This document shows positions 10,854 through 20,426 of a stretch of 64,000 nt of DNA, one piece after another. The notes under the pieces were generated by a model. That model searched no databases. It worked only from the letters and a program-made list of their open reading frames with translations, and had not been told where the DNA came from. Origin of the DNA: Bifidobacterium santillanense (GTDB lineage: Bacteria; Actinomycetota; Actinomycetes; Actinomycetales; Bifidobacteriaceae); contig NZ_JAFEJS010000006.1 of the NCBI RefSeq assembly GCF_018555385.1, positions 85,415 to 149,414 of the forward strand. The letters run 5' to 3'. Both the position numbers and the translations under genes were made by a program. Position 1 is the first letter of the stretch; every line of letters starts with the position of its first letter.

Positions 10854-13483
10854 CGCGTGCCTCCCTTGCCGTCGCCGTCATGACCGTGGGCGCCGTGTCC
10901 GCGCCGCCGTTCGTGCTCGTGCCGTCCGCGCCGCCAGATGTACCCGTTGAGCATCACGTCGCGCAGCTGCTCCGCGGTCATCGCGCCGGTCCCCAGCTGA
11001 CGCGAGTAGCTTTCGCGCGTGTACTCGACGACGATCAGGTACACGTCGATGACGATGATCGACACGATCCACGCGGTCAGCATCGCGATCTTCGCGCGCG
11101 TGACGAACAGCAGCACGAGGAACACGAGCGGCAGCACCGTCAGCAGCGCCAGACCCGAGACGATGAACTTCGGATATCGCGTGAAGAACCGGTGCGCGCG
11201 GCGCGTGATGATCTCGCGCAGCTCGTCCGAGTCGGACGCGGCGCGGAACACGGACGTCAGGCTGGCGCGCTCGTTGACCATCGAGTTGTGCTCGGTGATC
11301 ATGAGGTCGGTGTCGCCGAGGCGGCGGTCGAACAGGGCGTTGAGGTTCATCGCGTACCGGCGCACGACGAGGCCGACGAACAGCGCGACCGGCAGGTAGT
11401 AGGCCAGATGCAGCATGTCGAGCCAGTAATGGTTCGCGTACATGCCGCCGATCGGTCCGCGCATCGCGTTGATGCCGTACGTGAACGGCAGCCACGGGTG
11501 CAGCTCACGGAAGAAGTTCGGCATCATCTCGATGGGGTAGAGGCCCGAGGCGCCTGGGATCTGCATGATGACGAGGATCACCGCGACCGCCTTGCCGATG
11601 TGCCGGAACGCGACCGCCAGCGCGTAGATGATGTTGATGTAGACGAACGAGCAGAAGACGCCGGCGAGCACGAACAGCACCGGATGCGCGCACTGGATGC
11701 CGAGCACGAGGTCGCCGATGCATGCGATGACCGCCTGCAGGAAGCCGATCGTGACGAGCAGCATCCACCGGCCGAGGTAGGCGTGCGTGGCGTTGAGCCG
11801 TCGCAGTCCCTCGCGGTCCACCTCGAGCTTGTAGATCGCGATGAGCACGAAGCCGCCCACCCACAGCGCGAGGTTCGTGTAGAACGGCGTGACCGCCGAA
11901 CCGTAGTTGGCGATCGGGTAGACGGTCTTCGTGGCGAGCGTGACCGGACTGCCCATGAACTCGCCGAACTCCTTGTCGTCGATCTTCAGCCGGTCGCGGA
12001 TCCTCTGGTAGACGCCGGAGCTCTGCAGCGTGGCGACGTCGTCGCGCACGGTCGTCACGTCGGATTCGAGCGACTTGAGCGAGTCGCGCGTGCCGCCGAT
12101 CGTCGTCGACGCCTCGGCGAGCGTGCCGTCGAGCTGGCCGAACAGGCCGTCCGCCTGCGCGACCGTGGATTTGAGGGAGACGATCGTGCCGTTCAGGGTG
12201 CCGTTGAGCGCGGCGAAGCCGTTGAGCGAGGCGTCGAGGTTCGGCATGATCGTCGTCGTCAGGCTCTGCCGGGCGTCGCCGATCCCCGCGATGCCGCCGT
12301 TCGTGGCCTCCCCGGCCGCGTCGGAGAGATGCTGCGTGGCGCTTTTGCCCACGTCGATGAACGTGGTCGCGTTGCTGTGGAACCGGTCCACCTGCTGTTG
12401 CTGCTTCGTGACCGTGGCGTCGAGATCGTCGATCTGGCTCCAGATGCGCGCGCCCAACGGGTCCGAGGTGTGCTCGTCGATGCCGGCGCGCGTGAGTGCG
12501 GCCTTCACGTCCGCGATCGCGGCGGCCGTGTCGTCGAGCGGCCTGGAGATCGTCGAGGTCATGCGGTCGACCGAATCCTGCGCCTGGTCGAGCGAACCGG
12601 TGATCGTGCCGGCGGCCGCGTTCGCATGCACGGCCACGCCGGACAGGCCCGCGGAGCCGGCGTCGAGCGCGCCGGTGAGCGTTCCGGTGAAGCCGCGCGA
12701 GCCGTTCATCGCGGCGTCCAGCAGCGTGCCCGTGCGCGTCGAGACCCGCCGGGCGGCGTCGAGCTGGTCGTCGAGCGCCGCGAGCGTCCTGCGCGCCCCG
12801 GCGACGGTGTCGCGCGACTTGTCGAGCGAGGCGCGCGTCCCGGCGAGCGTGTCCGACGCCTTGCGGATGCGCGCGTTCGTCGTGTCGAGATCGGCGAGGA
12901 TCTCGTCGGTCGTGGCGTTCGCCTTGTCCTCGATGTCGTCGCCCGCCTTGGTGACGGCCTTCGCGACGACCTTGCCGACGGTCGCGACGAACGTCTGGTT
13001 GATCTGCTCGTCGATCGTGCTCGCGCCGGTGTCCGTGATCTTCGGCGCGATCGCGTTCTTCTTCTCGTTGACGTAGTACGTGATCTTCGGGCGCTCGCCG
13101 GAACCGGTCACCGCGTTCGCGAGGCTGGAGCTGAAGTCGTCGTCCATCACGATCGCCGCGTAGTACTCGCCCGACTGCATGCCCTCCATCGCCTGCGCGC
13201 GCGAGACGAACCGCCAGCCGAGCTGATGGTTCTTTTCGAGCTGCGCGACGACCTGCTTGCCGGCGTCCATGCGTCCGGCGAGCGGCGAGTCGGTGCCCTT
13301 GTCGTCGTTGACGACGGCGACCTGGAGGTTGCCGGTGGCGGAGTACGGATCCCAGTTGGCGAGGATGTTGAACCACGCGTACAGCGACGGGATGATCGCC
13401 ACGCCGAGCGTGACCACCACCGCCACCGGATTGCGCAGTATGCGTGTCAGATCGCGCGTGAACACCTGCCAGATCGTCCGCAT
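10850..13483 (-). CDS. YhgE/Pip family membrane protein (first of a pair)
   Basis: Paralogue of the next gene, with the same plan: N-terminal helix (PVAVVVTLGVAIIPSLYAWFN), the NWDPYSATGNLQVAVVNDDKG signature, a long coiled-coil ectodomain, then a C-terminal membrane domain. It is longer (877 residues) because an extra tail with two more helices and a charged His/Gly-rich end follows the membrane domain. I chose the MRTIWQVFTRD start because it aligns with MRNIWRIFARD of the partner; the open frame runs 42 codons further upstream but that stretch looks non-coding. Function unknown beyond the family. Confidence 0.9.
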   Translation of the reverse strand: MRTIWQVFTRDLTRILRNPVAVVVTLGVAIIPSLYAWFNILANWDPYSATGNLQVAVVNDDKGTDSPLAGRMDAGKQVVAQLEKNHQLGWRFVSRAQAMEGMQSGEYYAAIVMDDDFSSSLANAVTGSGERPKITYYVNEKKNAIAPKITDTGASTIDEQINQTFVATVGKVVAKAVTKAGDDIEDKANATTDEILADLDTTNARIRKASDTLAGTRASLDKSRDTVAGARRTLAALDDQLDAARRVSTRTGTLLDAAMNGSRGFTGTLTGALDAGSAGLSGVAVHANAAAGTITGSLDQAQDSVDRMTSTISRPLDDTAAAIADVKAALTRAGIDEHTSDPLGARIWSQIDDLDATVTKQQQQVDRFHSNATTFIDVGKSATQHLSDAAGEATNGGIAGIGDARQSLTTTIMPNLDASLNGFAALNGTLNGTIVSLKSTVAQADGLFGQLDGTLAEASTTIGGTRDSLKSLESDVTTVRDDVATLQSSGVYQRIRDRLKIDDKEFGEFMGSPVTLATKTVYPIANYGSAVTPFYTNLALWVGGFVLIAIYKLEVDREGLRRLNATHAYLGRWMLLVTIGFLQAVIACIGDLVLGIQCAHPVLFVLAGVFCSFVYINIIYALAVAFRHIGKAVAVILVIMQIPGASGLYPIEMMPNFFRELHPWLPFTYGINAMRGPIGGMYANHYWLDMLHLAYYLPVALFVGLVVRRYAMNLNALFDRRLGDTDLMITEHNSMVNERASLTSVFRAASDSDELREIITRRAHRFFTRYPKFIVSGLALLTVLPLVFLVLLFVTRAKIAMLTAWIVSIIVIDVYLIVVEYTRESYSRQLGTGAMTAEQLRDVMLNGYIWRRGRHEHERRRGHGAHGHDGDGKGGTR

Positions 13484-13663
13484 GCCGCCTTCTTCCCCCG
13501 GACGTGTATTTCCGCAAAGCAGATTACTCGTCTCGTCGGCGAAGCGTTCGGTCCACGGCGCGATCCCCATGGTCAGGTGGACGGCGTCTGTCCATATTGC
13601 GGTCCGCATGCCGATTTCAGTGGAAATTCACGTCTCCGCGACGGACGGCGTACGGGTGTGGGG

Positions 13664-13669
13664 GATACT
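13664..13669 (+). promoter_or_regulatory. -10 element placed for leaderless rsmI
   Basis: GATACT ends six bases before the rsmI ATG and no Shine-Dalgarno is present. The -35 is weak, so this rests mainly on the shared pattern with other genes in the window. Confidence 0.4.
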
Positions 13670-13675
13670 GGAGAC

Positions 13676-14647
13676 ATGACCAATGCAGACGACGCAATCG
13701 AAGACCTGTCCGCCGCGACCGAAGGCGCGCCCGCGCCCGCGCCCGTGACGACGACGGTGCGCATCCCCGCCGGCACCGTGGTGCTCGCGGCCACCCCGAT
13801 CGGCAACGTGGGCGACGCCTCCGACCGCCTCAAGGCGCTCATCGCCAACGCCGACATCGTCGCCGCCGAGGACACGCGCCGCCTGTTCGACCTCGCGAAC
13901 CGGCTCGGCGTGCACGTGAACGGCCGCGTCGTCGCCTACCACGACCACAACGAGCGCGGCAAGGCCGACGGTCTGCTCGACAACGTCGAGACCGGCGCGA
14001 CCGTGCTCGTCGTCTCCGACGCCGGCATGCCCACGATCAACGACCCGGGGCTCGCGATCGTGCGCCGCGCCATCGAACGCGGCCTGCCCGTCACGTGCGC
14101 GCCCGGCCCGTCCGCCGTGCTCGACGCGCTCGCGCTGTCCGGCCTGCCGACCGACCGCTTCTGCTACGAGGGCTTCCTGCCGCGCAAGCACTCCGAGCGC
14201 ATGCAGCACCTGCGCACGCTCCAGGGCGAGCGCCGCACGATGGTCTTCTACGAGACCCTGCACCGCATCGACGACTCGATGGACGACCTGCTCGAGGCGT
14301 TCGGCCCCAACCGCCGCATGGCCCTGTGCCGCGAGCTGACCAAGGACTACGAGCAGATCCGCCGCGGCACGATCGTCGAGATCCGCGACGGCGTGCGCGA
14401 GGACCCGCCGCGCGGCGAGATGGTGCTCGTCGTCGCCGGCGCCTCCGACGAGGAGGCGAGCGCCGCCGCGCCGAGCGCGCTGTCGACCGAGGACCTCGCG
14501 CGCCTCGCCATCGACCGCGCGCTCGAGGACGGTCTGCGCATCAAGGAGGCGATCTCGCAGGTCGCCGACGAGCATCCGCTGCCCGACGGCACCCTGCCCA
14601 ACCGCAAGCAGATCTACGCCGCGGTGCTCAGGCTCAAGCAGGACTGA
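13676..14647 (+). CDS. rsmI: 16S rRNA (cytidine1402-2'-O)-methyltransferase
   Basis: Adds the 2'-O-methyl group to C1402 in the ribosomal decoding centre using S-adenosylmethionine. The tetrapyrrole-methylase fold is clear: VLAATPIGNVGDASDR, the AEDTRRLF motif, VSDAGMPTINDPG and the CAPGPSAVLDALALSGLPTDRF block, followed by EGFLPRK and FYETLHR, all hallmarks of RsmI. About 30 residues of Ala/Pro-rich lead precede the domain, giving 323 residues against about 280 usually. Its last bases overlap the 3' end of the convergent downstream gene. Confidence 0.95.
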   Translation: MTNADDAIEDLSAATEGAPAPAPVTTTVRIPAGTVVLAATPIGNVGDASDRLKALIANADIVAAEDTRRLFDLANRLGVHVNGRVVAYHDHNERGKADGLLDNVETGATVLVVSDAGMPTINDPGLAIVRRAIERGLPVTCAPGPSAVLDALALSGLPTDRFCYEGFLPRKHSERMQHLRTLQGERRTMVFYETLHRIDDSMDDLLEAFGPNRRMALCRELTKDYEQIRRGTIVEIRDGVREDPPRGEMVLVVAGASDEEASAAAPSALSTEDLARLAIDRALEDGLRIKEAISQVADEHPLPDGTLPNRKQIYAAVLRLKQD

Positions 14648-15398
14648 TCGCGTTGGCGTCGACGTCGACGGGCAGGGGGTCGGCCGGCGGCCGGCGCAGC
14701 GCGTAGACGCGGCTGACGTCGCGCAGGAAGGCGCGCGCCTGCGGGGCGGTCGCCATGCACGGGTTCTCGTCGAGGATCGTCATGCAGTCGCCCGGCGTGA
14801 ACTCGTACGCCTCCATCAGGTCGGCGATCGGGACGACGGCGAGGTCCGGGCGCTCGCCGGCGAGCGACGCGATGTCGCACACCGTGCGCGCCGGACGCGT
14901 GACGCTCAGCGAGCCGATGCGCGCCAGATCGCGGCGGGAGACCTTGCGCGAGAACACGCGCACGCGACGGCCGTGCTGCGCCGTGCGGTAGTGCGAGCGC
15001 GACAGCACGTCCACGGTGTCGGGGAAGTCGCCGCCCATCCACACCCACAGCGCGGTGAACGCGCACGCGGCCGTCGCGAACGGGATGATCCTGCACATGA
15101 TCATCGCGCGGCCGTACAGAGTGTCCGCGTGCTCGGTCCAGTAGCCGCTGCGCACGTCGAGCGTGCTGATCGAGCCCATGAGCGACAGGCGCTTGAGGCT
15201 CAGGGGGCCGGGCAGGTCCCGGTCCACGAGGATCGGCGGGATGAGCGGCTGCGGGGGAGCGTCGTCGGTTGCCGCCGCGGGGTGGGCGGGGCTCACGCCC
15301 GGCGGTGCGCCGGCCGCGGGCGTCCCGTCGCCGCCCGGCCCGTTGCTCGGGGTGCCGATGGTGCCGTTGGTGATGTCGGTGCTGTCGGTGCTGTCCAT
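14634..15398 (-). CDS. Protein with AbiEi-like antitoxin fold, no partner toxin nearby
   Basis: Hypothetical protein with a low-complexity Gly/Pro/Thr lead of about 50 residues. The rest has the pattern of actinobacterial AbiEi-type (type IV toxin-antitoxin) regulators: an [15 protein letters not shown] block, then a basic segment with [12 protein letters not shown], then [15 protein letters not shown]. There is no AbiEii-like nucleotidyltransferase beside it, so toxin-antitoxin function is not supported here. I chose the MDSTDST start so the divergent metG promoter stays free; a GTG at 15512 is an alternative that would add 38 residues. The 3' end overlaps rsmI by 14 bases. Confidence 0.6.
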   Translation of the reverse strand: MDSTDSTDITNGTIGTPSNGPGGDGTPAAGAPPGVSPAHPAAATDDAPPQPLIPPILVDRDLPGPLSLKRLSLMGSISTLDVRSGYWTEHADTLYGRAMIMCRIIPFATAACAFTALWVWMGGDFPDTVDVLSRSHYRTAQHGRRVRVFSRKVSRRDLARIGSLSVTRPARTVCDIASLAGERPDLAVVPIADLMEAYEFTPGDCMTILDENPCMATAPQARAFLRDVSRVYALRRPPADPLPVDVDANAISPA

Positions 15399-15527
15399 GG
15401 CCCGACGATACCGTTTCGCCGCACTCCCCGGGGGTGTGGCCCGATCGGCCGCCACCGCGGTGGACGCATCGGTGGATGAACCGTGGGCGGCCGTCGATCC
15501 GCCGCCGGACACTTCCAGCGTCGAGGA

Positions 15528-15533
15528 TAGAGT
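15528..15533 (+). promoter_or_regulatory. -10 element placed for leaderless metG
   Basis: TAGAGT lies 8 bases before the metG ATG, with CGGACA (15506-15511) as a possible -35 at 16 bases. No Shine-Dalgarno precedes the start. Confidence 0.5.
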
Positions 15534-15541
15534 GGGACCTC

Positions 15542-17419
15542 ATGAGTCATATTTTGGTCAATGTTGCATGGCCGTACGCGAACGGCCCCCGTCATATCGG
15601 TCACGTGGCCGGTTTCGGCGTTCCGTCCGACGTGTACGCCCGTTACGAGCGCATGAAGGGCAACGACGTGCTGATGGTCTCCGGCACGGACGAGCATGGC
15701 ACCCCGATCCTCGTCGAGGCGGAGAAGGAGGGCGTCACCGCGCAGGAGCTGGCGAACCGCTACAACCGCGTCATCGCCAAGGATCTGTGCGATCTGGGTC
15801 TGAGCTACGACCTGTTCACCCGCACCACCACCGGCAACCACGAGCACGTCGTCCAGGAGATGTTCAAGCAGTGCCTGGAGAACGGCTACATCTACAAGGG
15901 CACGCAGAAGGTCGCGATCTCCCCGTCGACCGGCCGCACCCTGCCGGACCGCTACATCGAGGGCGAGTGTCCGATCTGCCACGCCGAGGGCGCGCGCGGC
16001 GACCAGTGCGACGCCTGCGGCAACGAGCTCGACCCGGACGAGCTCATCAACCCGGTCTCCAAGATCAACGGCGAGACCCCGCGCTTCGAGGAGACCGAGC
16101 ACTTCTTCCTCGACCTGCCGGCGCTCGCCGAGGCCAACCTCGCGTGGCTCAACACCCGCGAGGGCTGGCGCACCAACGTCATCAACTTCTCCAAGGGCCT
16201 GTTCAAGGAGGTCAAGCCGCGCGCCATCACGCGCGACATCGACTGGGGCATCCCGGTGCCGGTCGAGGGCTGGATCGACAACCCGAACAAGAAGCTGTAC
16301 GTGTGGTTCGACGCCGTGATCGGCTACCTGTCCGCCTCGATCGAATGGGCCCGTCGCAAGGGCGACCCGGAGGCATGGCGCGCCTGGTGGAACGACCCGT
16401 CCACCCCGGGCTACTACTTCATGGGCAAGGACAACATCACGTTCCACTCCCAGATCTGGCCCTCCGAGATGCTGGCCTACAACGGCCAGGGATCCAAGGG
16501 CGGTCAGACCGGTCCGATGGGCCCGCTCAACATGCCCGAGCAGGTCGTCGCCTCCGAGTTCATGACGATGGAGGGCAAGAAGTTCTCCTCGTCGCGCGGC
16601 ATCGTCATCTACGTCAAGGACATCCTGTCGCGCTACCCGGTGGACGCCGTGCGCTACTACATCTCCATCGCCGGCCCGGAGAGCTCCGACTCCGACTTCA
16701 CGTGGGCCGAGTTCGTGCGCCACAACAACGAGGAGCTCGCCTCCTCCTGGGGCAACCTGGTCAACCGCGTCGCGAACCTCATCGCCAAGAACTTCGGCGA
16801 GATCCCCTCTCTCGACGAGGATTCGATGACCGACGGGGACCGCGCGCTCCTGGACGAGACCCGCGGCGCGTTCGCCACGGTCGGCGGCTTCATCGAGAAC
16901 CACCACCAGAAGGGCGCGCTCATCGAGGCGATGCGCGTCGTCGGCGACATCAACAAGTACATTTCCGCCGAGGAGCCGTGGAAGATCAAGGACGACGAGA
17001 AGCGCCTGGCCACCGTGCTGCACGTGGCCGCGCAGGCCGTCTCCGACGCGAACCACCTGCTCGCGCCGTTCCTGCCGCACGCCTCGCAGAAGGTGTGGGA
17101 GGCCCTGGGCGGCAAGGGCGTGTTCTCGCCGCTGCCGCGCCTCGAGGAGGTCGAGGATCTCGACAAGCCGGGCTTCCGCTACCCGATCATCACCGGCGAC
17201 TACAAGCTCGGCGAGACCGTCCACCCGTGGGAGAGCGAGCCGATCGAGGTCGGCGCGCCCGTCGCCAAGCCGACGCCGATCTTCGCGAAGATCCCGAAGG
17301 AGGCCGTCGAGGAGGAGCTCGCCCGCTTCGACGAGGCGCTCGCCGCCCGCAAGGAGGCCGAGGCCAAGCGTTTCGCCGAGGCCAAGGCCAAGCTCGCCGC
17401 CGAGGAGTCCGAGCAGTAG
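15542..17419 (+). CDS. metG: Methionyl-tRNA synthetase
   Basis: Charges tRNA-Met with methionine. Class I synthetase motifs are present: HIGH as RHIGH near residues 17-21 and KMSKS as GKKFSSSRG near residue 345. A zinc knuckle with CPIC and CDAC pairs sits at about residues 142-160. The anticodon-binding helical domain follows to about residue 560, then a short Ala/Glu/Lys tail. The 625-residue protein lacks the C-terminal EMAP-type dimerisation domain. The frame opens earlier, but [15 protein letters not shown] is the conserved start. Confidence 0.97.
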   Translation: MSHILVNVAWPYANGPRHIGHVAGFGVPSDVYARYERMKGNDVLMVSGTDEHGTPILVEAEKEGVTAQELANRYNRVIAKDLCDLGLSYDLFTRTTTGNHEHVVQEMFKQCLENGYIYKGTQKVAISPSTGRTLPDRYIEGECPICHAEGARGDQCDACGNELDPDELINPVSKINGETPRFEETEHFFLDLPALAEANLAWLNTREGWRTNVINFSKGLFKEVKPRAITRDIDWGIPVPVEGWIDNPNKKLYVWFDAVIGYLSASIEWARRKGDPEAWRAWWNDPSTPGYYFMGKDNITFHSQIWPSEMLAYNGQGSKGGQTGPMGPLNMPEQVVASEFMTMEGKKFSSSRGIVIYVKDILSRYPVDAVRYYISIAGPESSDSDFTWAEFVRHNNEELASSWGNLVNRVANLIAKNFGEIPSLDEDSMTDGDRALLDETRGAFATVGGFIENHHQKGALIEAMRVVGDINKYISAEEPWKIKDDEKRLATVLHVAAQAVSDANHLLAPFLPHASQKVWEALGGKGVFSPLPRLEEVEDLDKPGFRYPIITGDYKLGETVHPWESEPIEVGAPVAKPTPIFAKIPKEAVEEELARFDEALAARKEAEAKRFAEAKAKLAAEESEQ

Positions 17420-17479
17420 TATCCTCCGTCCGCCGCCCCGGCGCATGATCGGGGTCGCGGGCGTGCCGGTCGAACGGTG

Positions 17480-17539
17480 ACCGCACCTTGTGATGCATCG
17501 GTCCGAAACGATTCGGATCCGATGGTCGGAAGGTGCGGT
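17480..17539. repeat. Nested hairpin downstream of metG
   Basis: ACCGCACCTT (17480-17489) pairs with AAGGTGCGGT (17530-17539). Inside it CATCGG pairs with CCGATG and TCCGAA with TTCGGA around an ACGA loop. The 60-base region therefore folds into one long, slightly interrupted stem. It lies 60 bases after metG with no T-run. Confidence 0.65.
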
Positions 17540-17752
17540 TCTGCATATGCGCGCAGGCCGTGGGCCTCCCTCCCCGACGGGAGGTGGAAGCGGTCACAAA
17601 GCCATCACATAGTGTTGAGGGTTTTCTCAGGAACGTGCATCATTCCTTCAAGCAACCGGCGGTTTACTGTTACCTGTCAGCGGTTGAAGTTGCATCCGCG
17701 GGCGAGGTCTTCCGGACCCCATAACTGAACCCTTCTTCTCTCTTCTCTCTCA
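17540..17752 (+). other. Unassigned 210-bp stretch ending in an orphan terminator
   Basis: No convincing reading frame exists here. The stretch is less GC-rich than its surroundings and stops at a strong plus-strand terminator more than 330 bases from the metG stop. That leaves room for a small RNA or a long metG 3' untranslated region. I recognise no known RNA family in it. Confidence 0.3.
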
Positions 17753-17785
17753 CCCGGCGGCTTTCTCACCGCCGGGTTTCTTTTT
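17753..17785 (+). terminator. Strong intrinsic terminator, plus strand
   Basis: CCCGGCGG (17753-17760) pairs with CCGCCGGG (17769-17776), followed by TTTCTTTTT. The T-run is on the plus strand only, so it ends metG or a transcript starting between metG and this point, not pepC. Confidence 0.85.
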
Positions 17786-17820
17786 GCTTGAGAGCACGGG
17801 CGCCGACCGGCGCCGAATGA

Positions 17821-19266
17821 TCAGCGGCAGCGGCGCGTGAGGGGCTGCCAGGGGTCGAGCTCGACCGGCTCGGTCTCGAGGGCGGCGAGGGTCGCGTCGT
17901 CCAGGAACTCCCTGCGGATGATGAGCTCGGTGACGAAGCGGTCGAACCACTTGTCGGACATCACGTAGTAGCCGTCGACGCCGTTGTCCTTGCCCCAGCT
18001 GTTCTCGACCTTCCAGCGGTTCGGGCGGCCGTCCGCGTCGAGGTTCACGCCGGTGAAGGTCATCGCGTGGTTGCTCGGGCTGTCGCCGTACTCGAGGCCG
18101 AGTTCCTTGTCGAGGGTGAACTCGGTGCCGAACAGACGGTCCACGCGCACGACGGACTGGTCGAAGAATCCGCCCTTGCGCAGCGAGAACTGCGTGCAGT
18201 CGCAGGCGAACCAGATCGGGTGGCCCGCGGAGAGCTGGGCGACCGCGGCCTTCCTGAACGCGTCGAGCGGCACGTTGACGAACTCCATGTCGCCGGCCTC
18301 GGCCACGTTCGCGCTGTAGCGGATGCGGTAGCGCCTGCCGAACGGGCGGTCCTTGAGCGGCGCGTTGGCGAGGGTCACGAAGTCGTCGACGTCGACCGGC
18401 ACGTACTTTTTGTAGAACTCGAGCGGGGTGATGCCGGTCTCGCGGATTTGCGGGCGGTCGTCGATGCCGGACTTGTCCTTCTTGCCCTTGTCCTCGGACT
18501 TGTCGTCCTTCTTGTCGTCGTCATCGTCGCCCTTGGTGCGCGCGAGGAAGTCGAACTTCTCCGGCGGCTCGCCGAGCGCGATCGCGCAGATGCGGTACAC
18601 GACCGCCATGCACTCGTCCTTGTAGGCGCGCATCTCGTCGACGCCCGCGCCCTCGGCCGCGTGGCGGCGGCGCATCTCGGCCGCGAACTCGCGCAGCTTC
18701 GAGTTGAGGTACTGCTTGAAGTCGTCCGAGTCGCGCGAGTTCGCGGACTCCGGGTAGGCGCTCTTGGGCACGAGGCCGTACTTGTCCACCAACGCGGCGA
18801 ACATCTGCCACCAGCCGCCGTCGTCCGACGGGCCCCAGTTGACGGCCTCGAAGAGGCGCGAGTCGCTCGCCTCGTCGAGCGTCGCGAGCACGTTCTCGAG
18901 GTAGGTGTTCGACTTCTCGACCGCGTCCCAGAAGAACAGGTAGGTCTCGGAGAACTCGAAGTCCTCGAGGTTCCAGCGGTGCATGAGTTCGTAGCGCAGC
19001 GTGTTGAGCGAGGCGAACATCCAGCAGCGGCCGGAGTGCTCCTGGTTGGTGATCGAGCCTTGCTTGAGCTCGATCGAGAAGTCGCGCGGCAGCTCGCGTG
19101 CCCCGCGGTAGTCGGTCGCCGCCTTGAGCACGCCGGCCGAGACCGCCGCGTCCGCCGCGACGAGGTTCGCGCGGTCCGCGTTGAAGTCCTTCGCGTACGC
19201 GCGCAGCAGTTCGGGCCTGAGCGCCTTGACCGCGTTGTTGCCGGTGTTGTCATTCGTGTTCGCCAT
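17821..19266 (-). CDS. pepC: Aminopeptidase C (bleomycin hydrolase family, C1B)
   Basis: Cytoplasmic cysteine aminopeptidase, normally a hexamer, that removes N-terminal residues from peptides. The catalytic triad is visible: Cys81 in SGRCWMFASLN, the histidine in SNHAMTFTG and the asparagine in VENSWGKDNG near the C-terminus. Length is 481 residues. An oddity is a Lys/Asp-only linker (around GDDDDDKKDDKSEDKGKKDK) of about 25 residues in the middle, not usual for the family. GGGGAGC precedes the MANTNDN start; upstream in-frame codons look non-coding. Confidence 0.96.
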   Translation of the reverse strand: MANTNDNTGNNAVKALRPELLRAYAKDFNADRANLVAADAAVSAGVLKAATDYRGARELPRDFSIELKQGSITNQEHSGRCWMFASLNTLRYELMHRWNLEDFEFSETYLFFWDAVEKSNTYLENVLATLDEASDSRLFEAVNWGPSDDGGWWQMFAALVDKYGLVPKSAYPESANSRDSDDFKQYLNSKLREFAAEMRRRHAAEGAGVDEMRAYKDECMAVVYRICAIALGEPPEKFDFLARTKGDDDDDKKDDKSEDKGKKDKSGIDDRPQIRETGITPLEFYKKYVPVDVDDFVTLANAPLKDRPFGRRYRIRYSANVAEAGDMEFVNVPLDAFRKAAVAQLSAGHPIWFACDCTQFSLRKGGFFDQSVVRVDRLFGTEFTLDKELGLEYGDSPSNHAMTFTGVNLDADGRPNRWKVENSWGKDNGVDGYYVMSDKWFDRFVTELIIRREFLDDATLAALETEPVELDPWQPLTRRCR

Positions 19267-19551
19267 CGATGCTCCCCACATGACTGATAGGTGTCCGGCC
19301 GTGGCCGGGCGCGATTTTCCAGCGGCAGTATATGACATTGACGTCCGGGTGAACGAAACACAGAATTTACATGACGCATCTTGACGGATTGGCGACGTTG
19401 TGAAAACTCCGCGAAAGCCTGCTGGGAGGCCGATGCCGGTTCGCCGGGAAATCAAGGGGTGGACCCCGAACGCATCCCGAAAACGTGACCTGCACTACAT
19501 ACGGGTGTGTCATCTGTCAATACCCCATCTCGAATAGGGGGATTTGGTTGG

Positions 19552-19851
19552 CGGGCCGAGCCGCTCAAGGTGCTGCACAAGTCCCGCGCCGAGATCAACA
19601 CGCGCATCGACGAGCTGGTCTCCGCGCTCGACGTCTCCATCCAAGCGGGCGTGATCAACCTGCTCGAGGACCTGCAGAACAAGCTGGGCGTGACCTACCT
19701 GTTCGTCGCGCACAACCTGTCGGTCATCCGCCACATCTCCAGCCGCGTCGCCGTGATGTACCTGGGGCACATCGTCGAACTCGGCCCGACCGAGGAGATC
19801 TTCGACCACCCGCTGCACCCGTACACCGAGGCCCTGCTGAGCGCCCCGCCG
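19552..19851 (+). pseudogene. Remnant of an OppD/OppF-type ABC ATPase
   Basis: About 100 residues match oligopeptide ABC ATPases. [21 protein letters not shown] is the stretch after the Q-loop, and it runs straight into [11 protein letters not shown], the D-loop region after Walker B, then [26 protein letters not shown] and [15 protein letters not shown]. Walker A, the LSGGQ signature and Walker B are missing, so it cannot hydrolyse ATP. The two parts are joined at DELV where GACGAGC could be shared by both parents, pointing to an internal deletion. No start or neighbours of an opp operon remain. Confidence 0.85.
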
Positions 19852-20025
19852 GCTTCCAGACCCGTCATTGGGAGAACATCGGCTGGCAGAAGTGACAGAC
19901 TTCCCGTCGGAGTGGTCCCGGGGCGGAGCAGTACACCGCCCCGCGGTCCGGAGGGAATGATCACAGGGCGCGTGCGTCTTTACCTCTCCTGAATTTCAGC
20001 GCACGCGACCCGTGATTGGCTGTGC

Positions 20026-20081
20026 CCTCCCGGGTCGATGCGCGGGTTTCTCCCCCGCGCCATCGCCCCGGGAGGTTTTTT
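20026..20081 (+). terminator. Two-tier intrinsic terminator
   Basis: CCTCCCGGG (20026-20034) pairs with CCCGGGAGG (20067-20075). An inner stem GCGCGGG/CCCGCGC (20040-20046, 20054-20060) is nested in it, and TTTTTT follows. It probably once closed the opp operon whose debris lies upstream. Confidence 0.85.
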
Positions 20082-20084
20082 ATA

Positions 20085-20111
20085 GAATCGTGATTTAGTA
20101 AATTACGATTC
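20085..20111. promoter_or_regulatory. 27-bp near-perfect AT-rich palindrome (operator candidate)
   Basis: Arms GAATCGT and ACGATTC flank an inner ATTTA/TAAAT; only the centre and one symmetric pair mismatch. It resembles a dimeric repressor operator. It stands between the terminator and the dehydrogenase remnant, about 315 bases before the MFS gene, so its original partner gene may be gone. Confidence 0.55.
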
Positions 20112-20131
20112 GACACTTCGTGGTGGCCGTC

Positions 20132-20287
20132 TTACAGCACGGAGCGGGTGTCGTTCTCGTAGGAGTTGCGGCCCTGGCCGGTGGCCGCGGTGGTGCCGCC
20201 GTCGACCGGCACGACGAGGCCGGTCAGGTACGCGGCGTCGTCGGAGGCGAGGAACAGGGCGATGCCGGCGCAGTCCTCGGCGCGGCC
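20132..20287 (-). pseudogene. 3' remnant of a short-chain dehydrogenase (SDR)
   Basis: The minus-strand frame reads GRAEDCAGIALFLASDDAAY then LTGLVVPVDGGTTAATG, the conserved C-terminal block of classical SDR oxidoreductases, and ends at a stop. Everything upstream (the Rossmann nucleotide site and the catalytic Tyr-Lys) is missing; the sequence before it no longer reads as protein. The gene is truncated at its 5' side. Confidence 0.85.
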
Positions 20288-20426
20288 CGCCCGTGTTGTT
20301 TCGCGTCGCTTGCGACCAATATGCTGGAGACGACATTGTGCGGAATCGCGCATCATCGATCGATGACGTTCATGGCAATCATGGATGGTCACGGGATCCC
20401 CGGAGTCGGAAGGCGGACTTGGGAAT

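Noticed and set aside
10880..13675. Long plus-strand frame running into rsmI
   Set aside because: Antisense to the two YhgE/Pip genes with shadow-type composition; the real gene starts at 13676.
14634..15512. Complete type IV toxin-antitoxin system
   Set aside because: Only the antitoxin-like half is present; no AbiEii-like nucleotidyltransferase lies next to it.
19485..19992. Intact ABC ATPase gene
   Set aside because: It lacks Walker A, signature and Walker B and diverges into non-homologous sequence after SAPP; it is a remnant.
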